A stretch of 64,000 nucleotides of DNA from Irpex lacteus (Eukaryota > Basidiomycota > Agaricomycetes > Polyporales > Irpicaceae): assembly GCA_001986395.2 (NCBI GenBank), contig MQVO02000008.1:186001-250000 (forward strand), given 5' to 3'. The notes under the pieces were generated by a model, which saw nothing but the letters and a program-made list of their open reading frames with translations, made no database searches and was not told the origin of the DNA. Below, piece after piece: positions 58,154 through 64,000 of the stretch. Every line of letters begins with the position of its first letter. Positions within the stretch are counted from its first letter, which is position 1. The position numbers and the translations under genes were made by a program.

Positions 58154-59103
58154 TAGACACGCGACAGACATGTCTGTTAGACAACGGCCAATACACCATG
58201 TGGGCCTCTACTACTCTGCATGATTTTTCCGACCACGCTGTCACACTTGTGCGTGCTACGGGCTTCTCGGGTAGAGACCTCCTTCATTGCCAGCTCGATT
58301 AATGCCCTACAGACTTTCTCACATACCGTCTACTTGGATATGAACACAGCTGGTATGCATGGCAGTCAACTTTCTTCCGGTCCCCCGGCAGCCAGCAGGA
58401 TAACTTTGTCTAGCAGCGCGTATCGGAACGAAACCCTCTGGATGTACCACACTGCAAGGTACGACCATTGACAAAATTGCGATGCGATCGGTAATTCCAT
58501 ACGTATCGATGCTAACTCTATCTTGCTAGTAATCCTTCTCGGAAATCAACTATCAACTCCTTCCGCCACGACCTCACTCCTGGTCACGATCAATACTAAG
58601 GTTTAGGCAAACCTGGCAAGTCGGAAATCTCTCTGTAGCCGTTGAGCTTATTGCATAGCTTAGCTTCCCCTCCTCTCAAGTGGCTTTCGGCAGACGGATC
58701 TTCTTTGGCAGAAGTACTGCTGCATTCTCTTATGAGAGGGGCGGCATCCATGGGCAAGTGGAAGCGAGGTAGGCCACTTCGAGAGGCAAGAGCTTGAGCC
58801 CTCTCGACCTGCAGAGGCCTATTGTAAACCAACCAAAATGCTCAGGTGAAGAAAGCAGATCCGTCAGACAGGGTCGAATCGTACACAATAGTGCACGGAC
58901 GCATAGCGTCAGCACCCTCTAGATGCGCGGTTGTGTGGTAGACGTAACACTCGCCAGCGGTCGGGCGTCGTACTCTAAGTTAACGGCAACTGGGAAGTGG
59001 CGACCATTTCAAAGGAGGACGGCCACTGGAAAATTTTAGGGTTTGGTGAGTCCTTATAAAATGGTCCTCATTGTGCTCTGTGTACCCCAGGAAATTGCGC
59101 ACG
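58154..59103. other. Intergenic with a possible small spliced frame
   Basis: A spliced plus frame, TFSHTVYLDMNTAGMHGSQL through RNETLWMYHTA, then after an intron SNPSRKSTINSFRHDLTPGH to a stop near 58600, stays open over about 80 residues. It has no clear start and no family I know. It could be the end of a decayed gene. Confidence 0.3.
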
Positions 59104-59479
59104 ATGTCTACTCAACAGGAAGCAACCAGCACTGCTGCGACGAGGTATGTCTCTCCAGCTAGTGGTTGAGAAAGCGGGTTAGTTAGTACTCACACGACTT
59201 CCTCTGCGTTTACAGTGACGAGCATACGCCAGCCAAGGACCAAGCTGCAAAGGGCAAGTCAGATGCCTCCTCGTCGCGTACCAAGAAGAAGGCTGGACCT
59301 ACAGTAAACAAGCGTTTAGACGGCGCCAACGCCATGCCATTTCCTTCGAGCAGTAAACGCACGAGGGTCGAGGCCCCCGACAAGAGTAAGAATGAATCCG
59401 GTAGTGCGACCACAGGTATGCTGAGGACCTTTACGCCGACTGATGTTATCGTATATTAACACCCCGAACAGATGGTTAG
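59104..59479 (+). CDS. Small Lys/Ser-rich unrecognised protein
   Basis: ATG 59104 begins MSTQQEATSTAATR; after an intron (from 59143) SDEHTPAKDQAAKGKSDASS continues with SRTKKKAGPTVNKRLDGANA, then KRTRVEAPDKSKNES. A second intron (59416–59471, GTATGC…CAG) gives the end GSATTDG and TAG. Without that splice it would read on to GMLRTFTPTDVIVY. About 90 residues, basic, low complexity, no domain; could be nuclear. A TATA-like TATAAAAT lies about 45 bases before the ATG. Real-gene status rests on consistent splicing only. Confidence 0.5.
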
Positions 59480-60033
59480 CGCGGTCCTTTCAGGTGACTG
59501 GCCATAGAAGTTAAACTTGAATCCCGCTACTATACACGATACGGGCAGGGCGATTAGTCACGAGCACGGTCTATATTATTTAACTCTTGGAATGTATATC
59601 ACTAGACACGATGTGGTATAGTCAATGGTTAAAGTTAGAGCTATGGTCATTTCGAGCTCGCTCGAATCGTCTCTTTCAAGTTTACGGCTTCCACTCGCGT
59701 TGTGCATTGAGAAAGCATTGAACCTACCTACGGGATCGCGACCTTTCCTTCAACCAAGCCCCGATGAATCGAGAAATATAAATCGTACCGTTCAACTAGG
59801 GCCATAACAGACAAACACTGCCCTTTTAAACGAGAATGTCATGTGTCTGGATCGAACCGACGCTACGATCGTTGCCAGATGTGGCTAAAATTCGTTCATA
59901 ACGCCGGGCGTCTGTATGCTAATTCGGTGATGGCAGCGTCGTTTCCTTGCTCCTCCCTTCCTCCTGGCCTTTTGCTTCTCGTTTTTGCAAAATTGGAGGT
60001 CGTAGGTACCTTTGGAAGGTAAAGAAAACAAAA
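59480..60033. other. Intergenic before tRNA-Tyr
   Basis: No gene recognised. A tRNA T-arm-like GGATCGAACC occurs near 59850 on the minus strand but has no matching acceptor or anticodon arm. Confidence 0.5.
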
Positions 60034-60136
60034 TCCTTCGAGCCGGGATCGAACCAGCGACCTCAAGATTAAGGTTTTATTCCCTTTTATAGTAATCCAT
60101 TACAGTCTCGCGCTCTTCCAACTGAGCTATCGAAGG
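60034..60136 (-). tRNA. tRNA-Tyr(GUA) with a 30-nt intron
   Basis: On the minus strand the acceptor arms CCTTCGA and TCGAAGG pair over 7 bp, followed by the discriminator A. The D arm is GCTC…GAGC. The anticodon stem CGAGA / TCTTG has one wobble, with loop CTGTAA…A and anticodon GTA. The T arm is GCTGG TTCGATC CCGGC. Mature length is 73. A 30-nt intron sits directly 3' of the base after the anticodon, the standard position, and contains TTAC able to pair with the anticodon region. Eukaryotic tRNA-Tyr genes generally carry an intron there. Confidence 0.93.
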
Positions 60137-60315
60137 GATATTAGGTAGTGATATAGATAGGGATATATACTCAACGTCCCTGTCCCAAGTCTATGCTACA
60201 CTGTCTCTGCCACTTCAATGACTGCACCTCGTCAATTCTGCCTCGACCACCACCTCTCATGATCGCAACACCACAAGTTGAAGCTTTGATACTCGAGTAA
60301 AAACGTCTCGTAGCA
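60137..60315. promoter_or_regulatory. Divergent spacer tRNA-Tyr / GPI13
   Basis: 179 bases that must hold the GPI13 promoter and the 5' flank of the tRNA gene. No TATA-like box of GPI13 is clear. Confidence 0.45.
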
Positions 60316-63300
60316 ATGGCGAATAAGGGCTTCCTGCTCCTGCTGTGGGTCTTCGTCATACACCTGGCAGCCATCTACCTGTATACACGGGGGTTCCTCT
60401 TGAGTCGGCTATCCCTCTCTGAAACTTCCGGCTGGAATGATACACACCCATTCGTAGGATCGCATAAACGTGCTGTTCTACTTGTGATTGATGCCCTACG
60501 TTTCGACTTCATCTCTCCAGACCCTCCTCAGCCACCCTCACCCTACTACCACAATGTCTTGCGTCTACCTGCTGAACTGACTCAAAAGTATCCCGACCGT
60601 TCCTTCATATACACCTCCTTTGCGGATCCGCCAACCACTACACTACAGCGAATCAGAGGCATAACTGCTGGCTCGCTACCGACGTTTATTGACATGGGGT
60701 CAAACTTCGGAGGTGCCTCCAACCTCGAAGACTCGTTCATTAGCCAGTTAACTACTGCGGGGAAAAGGGTGCGTACGGTTTGAAGGTCTGCCTGTCTACG
60801 ACGCGTTTACAAGACTAGTCGTAGATAGCCTTAATGGGAGACGACACATGGATGACTGTGTATCCTAATTCGTTCAATATATCGTACCCATACGATTCCT
60901 TCAACGTCGAAGACCTGCATACCGTAGACAACGGTGTCATTGAACACATATTCCCTCTGCTTCGAGACGAGTCAAAGCCATGGGACTTCCTCATTGGGCA
61001 TTTCTTGGGTGTCGATCATGTTGGCCACCGTCTTGGCCCGGATCACCCTACCATGAAGACGAAGCTCGAGCAAATGGATCGTGTACTACGAGACGTCGTG
61101 GAACTATTGGATGACGATACTCTGCTTATACTCATGGGTGACCACGGTATGGACAGAAAGGGTGACCATGGCGGAGACACCGAGCTGGAGGTTACCGCCG
61201 CCATGTGGTTCTACAGCAAGGGCAAGCCATTGTTACACCCGTCTGCTCAGATTCACGAGAGACTCGCACCTCACGCGCTATTCCCGGGCGCGTTCGTATC
61301 TCATCGCTCCGTGCAGCAAATCGACCTGGTCCCCACTCTCTCGCTTCTCCTTGGGCTTCCGATTCCTTATAACAACCTCGGCTCGATTATTCCCGAGTTA
61401 TTCTGGGAGGACAAAGAGGGCAAACGATTCGACGAGGCACTCAAGCTAAACGCAGCTCAAATACGGAACTACCTCCACACGTATCGCGCCAGCTCATACG
61501 GCGGTGAATTGGACGACGCGTGGGCTTCACTCGAACGTATATGGGACATGACAGCTCAAGACGCTCCCACCGCCAGTTGGCTCGCGCTCGATGGGTACAT
61601 GCGGACCGTTCTCAGCGTATGTAGAGCGTTGTGGGCTCAATTCAATATTGCCCTAATCGGTATAGGACTCATACTCATGGTGTTGAGTACGCTCGCTACA
61701 TGGGGTATTTGGAGCCATCTGGAAAAGGAAAAGGATGACTGGGAGGCTTGGGCAGGCATATTCCTGCGAAGGAACCTCATTTCGTCGGGCGGCGCAGCTG
61801 TTATTGGCGTCTTCGGATTTTTGTGGCGGCACAAGTTGGGTGTCGACGTCCTTCAGCAAATCATATTCTCGGCGGGACTAGCAGCACTGGTCTCTAGTCT
61901 GATTTACGCCCCTCCTCGTATAACCCTCGCAAAGTTAAAATCGCTACCTCTTCCAATGATCTTGCACGCAGCCGCATTTGCGTCAAACTCGTTTGTCGTA
62001 TGGGAAGACCGTATCATCACGTTCCTTCTCCTCTCGACCCTTATTCCAAGCGTGCTCACCGGACTCTCAGCGCCCACGAGTCGTCTTCGGTATCGCATCC
62101 TGGGCTTCTCCGGTCTCTTCGCCGCCTGCATCAGGCTTATGGCCACCAGTACGGTCTGCAGGGAGGAACAACAGCCAAACTGCCATGTCACATTCTACGC
62201 CTCTGCATCGCTCACATCGCCTCCTCTTCTCATCCTCATCCTATCCATACCAACCGCACTTGCATTGCCATGGATCATCCGCCGTTTCCTGCGCATATCT
62301 CAATCCGACAAAGGCGTCGCAGGACTCTTCCTTCCGTATGTGCTACCAGCAGTCCTCCTGCAAGGCAGTCTGGCCTGGCTGCTCGAATGGGTCGGCACTG
62401 CCGACGTTCTGGAGCCATCCTGGTCAAGCACGTTACGCAGCTCCCGAACTATCTTCGGTTGGGGAGCCACCCTGACCACGCTTGTCCTCGGTGGATTGCT
62501 GTGGTTCGTCGTGCCACTATGCCTGCAAGTGTCCGCAAAGGACTCCGCTGCAGGTCATGAAAAGAAGCAGGTCACCGTCGTTGGATTCGCCAACGCTTTC
62601 GGCTCGCCCTACGTCATCTTCTGGTCTATAGCGTTAGGACTGTTTTACGTTACCAGCCAGCCAACGGCTCAAGTTGTTCTGGGCCTTGGGGCGATAGCCC
62701 TCCTAGCATATTTGGAGGTGGTCGACAGTGTTCGGGACGCACACGCACTCGACGCCGCTTTCTCGTCCGCCACGCCATCCGATGCACTAAACCTCGATAC
62801 ACTCCCCAGTGGTAGCGCGTCCGTCTCCTTCTCCGAGATAGTACCTCTCGCCTTATTGGCTCTACATACGTACTACGCAACAGGCCACCAGTCGACGATC
62901 TCCTCCATCCAATGGAAGGCCGCGTTCGTGCTTACACCAACGTTGACCTACCCTCTATCTCCGCTCCTTGTTATCCTGAACACCTTCGGTCCACAATTCC
63001 TCTTCGGCATGACCGCTCCTTTGGTCGCACTCTGGAACGTTGCTCCCCTGCCTCACCCCGCGTCATACGAGCAAGCCCGCAGAGAAAGTGTACGCGCCGC
63101 ATTGGGCATGATGCTCTACCACAGTACTCTCCTTGTTGGAAGCGCGGTGACTGCTGCGTGGTTAAGAAGACATCTGATGGTGTGGAAAATATTCGCGCCG
63201 AGGTTCATGAACGCAGCGGCTAGTTTGCTGGCTGTTGACCTTGGGCTGCTTGTAGGCGTTGGGTTGGGGGTGGCCAGGATATCCGACAGGGTGGCGGCGT

Positions 63301-63341
63301 TGTTTGGTGGACCTACCTTTGCTTCACGGAAAGTAGATTAA
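60316..63341 (+). CDS. GPI13: GPI ethanolamine phosphate transferase 3 (PIG-O/Gpi13)
   Basis: Two exons: 60316–60768 and 60826–63341, joined in phase 0 across a 57-nt intron. The N-terminus has one ER-targeting helix (GFLLLLWVFVIHLAAIYLYT), then the alkaline-phosphatase-type catalytic domain with HKRAVLLVIDALRFDFISPD (metal site), SFADPPTTTLQRIRGITAGS LPTFIDMGSNFGG (active Thr region), IALMGDDTWMTVYPNSFN, FLIGHFLGVDHVGHRLGPDH and LILMGDHGMDRKGDHGGDTE. About ten transmembrane helices form the C-terminal half. It adds ethanolamine phosphate to the third mannose of the GPI precursor in the ER, the link to which proteins are attached. Essential in yeast. The 2.5-kb uninterrupted exon is unusual beside the highly split neighbours. 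Confidence 0.93.
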
Positions 63342-63619
63342 AAGGGACAATGTAGCGCTGCCATACATGGGCTCTCAAGATAGACTAATAATGAATCTTT
63401 GAACACTTAAATCCCTAATAGCGTGTATTCCAGATGAGAACCCGTGTATTGTACATCTGACGCCTCCGGTGGGCAAAGAGTCCCATCACGCAGGTTGGTC
63501 GGCAAGCATATAAATCGAAGAGTAGCTGGTCATAAAAGTCGTTAAAGATGCACCGCCCCAGACACCTCAGCTAATGGGCTACGCAGCTGACCAGCTCTAA
63601 CGAGAGGACCACTAGAAAC
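63342..63619. other. Intergenic between convergent genes
   Basis: Short interval between the stops of GPI13 and the P450. Nothing recognised. Confidence 0.5.
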
Positions 63620-64000
63620 TTACGTCTGCCTCTTCCTGAACAAGACCTTCGCCGTCTGATTCGGGGGAGACTGTGCTTGGAAGTAGATTGGCTCCGGGAA
63701 TACGCCCTCGTTCTCCATCTTGACGTCGTAGTGCAATACAAGCCAGGCGAGCATCGCCTTGAGCTCTGCCACAGCGAAGAAACGACCTGGGCTACATTTA
63801 TACACCAGTTAACTACAATATCTCTATCCCTTCGAAAATAATACACTCACCATGCATGTTTTCCCAGGCCGAACGGAACGTAATCCACACTAGCCGTCGT
63901 CGCCATCTGTTTAGTTGCGTTTCCCTCTTCCTCACGTATTCTCGAGAATCGCCATGGGTCAAAGGTATTTGGGTTCTCGTAGTAGTCTCGTTCGGTGTGT
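63620..64000 (-). CDS. Cytochrome P450, C-terminal part (cut by window edge)
   Basis: Last exons of a P450 read on the minus strand; the 5' part is beyond 64000. Visible are TERDYYENPNTFDPWRFSRI, then VDYVPFGLGKHAC (exon ends 63851) joined to PGRFFAVAELKAMLAWLVLH (from 63791). These give the heme-binding motif FGLGKHACPGRFFA with its Cys ligand split by a phase-2 intron. The C-terminus is TAKVLFRKRQT and TAA. It is an ER-membrane monooxygenase. The substrate and CYP family cannot be assigned from this fragment. Confidence 0.9.

Noticed and set aside
59840..59865. Possible second tRNA on the minus strand (GGTTCGATCC-like T arm)
   Set aside because: No acceptor stem, D arm or anticodon arm could be paired around it.

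Overview
This is nuclear DNA from a filamentous basidiomycete, most likely an agaricomycete mushroom. The genes are cut by many short GT–AG introns (about 50–70 nt) with very small exons between them. Gene content fits this: a large BTB/POZ paralog family, cytosolic beta-trefoil lectins, a membrane-anchored A1 protease, an S28 peptidase, a phenol-hydroxylase-type monooxygenase, and an intron-containing tRNA-Tyr. No viral or bacterial block and no intact transposon was recognised.

Layout. 1–8.5 kb: a monocarboxylate-type MFS transporter (+) converges on a phenol 2-monooxygenase-like flavoprotein (-). 8.5–13.9 kb: a 5.4-kb stretch without recognisable genes. 13.9–19.8 kb: an A1 aspartic protease with a C-terminal membrane anchor, a GNAT acetyltransferase and two unrecognised conserved-looking genes. 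20–24.2 kb: three to four decayed copies of one intron-like repeat unit, then a strong 20-bp hairpin. 24.5–29.3 kb: SUMO, with a duplicated 3' terminal exon, and an Atg22-like vacuolar transporter; both have introns full of polypyrimidine tracts. 29.4–31.7 kb: a tandem pair of ricin-B-type lectins with leftover flank copies.

32.6–47.9 kb is the most distinctive region. Six BTB-family genes flank an Irc5/LSH-type SNF2 remodeller and an F-box gene, with minus-strand copies to the left and plus-strand copies to the right. Four members are near full length, one of them frameshifted. One keeps only the BTB half and one only the C-terminal cysteine half. The four near-full-length members share an upstream CACGTG + TTAGGGC element in the same orientation, which the two truncated copies lack. 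All four also carry a splice-donor consensus across the stop codon.

48.4–64 kb is mostly housekeeping: the Dpb4/POLE3 histone-fold subunit (with a 7-nt microexon) head-to-head with signal-peptidase subunit Spc1, a KIN1/MARK kinase, a secreted S28 peptidase, a small unrecognised gene, tRNA-Tyr(GUA), GPI13/PIG-O, and the 3' end of a cytochrome P450 cut by the window edge.

Two genes (the SNF2 gene and one BTB gene) have single-base frameshifts at short homopolymers. These may be assembly errors and should be checked before either is called a pseudogene. All splice models were read by eye from reading frame, splice consensus and family similarity.
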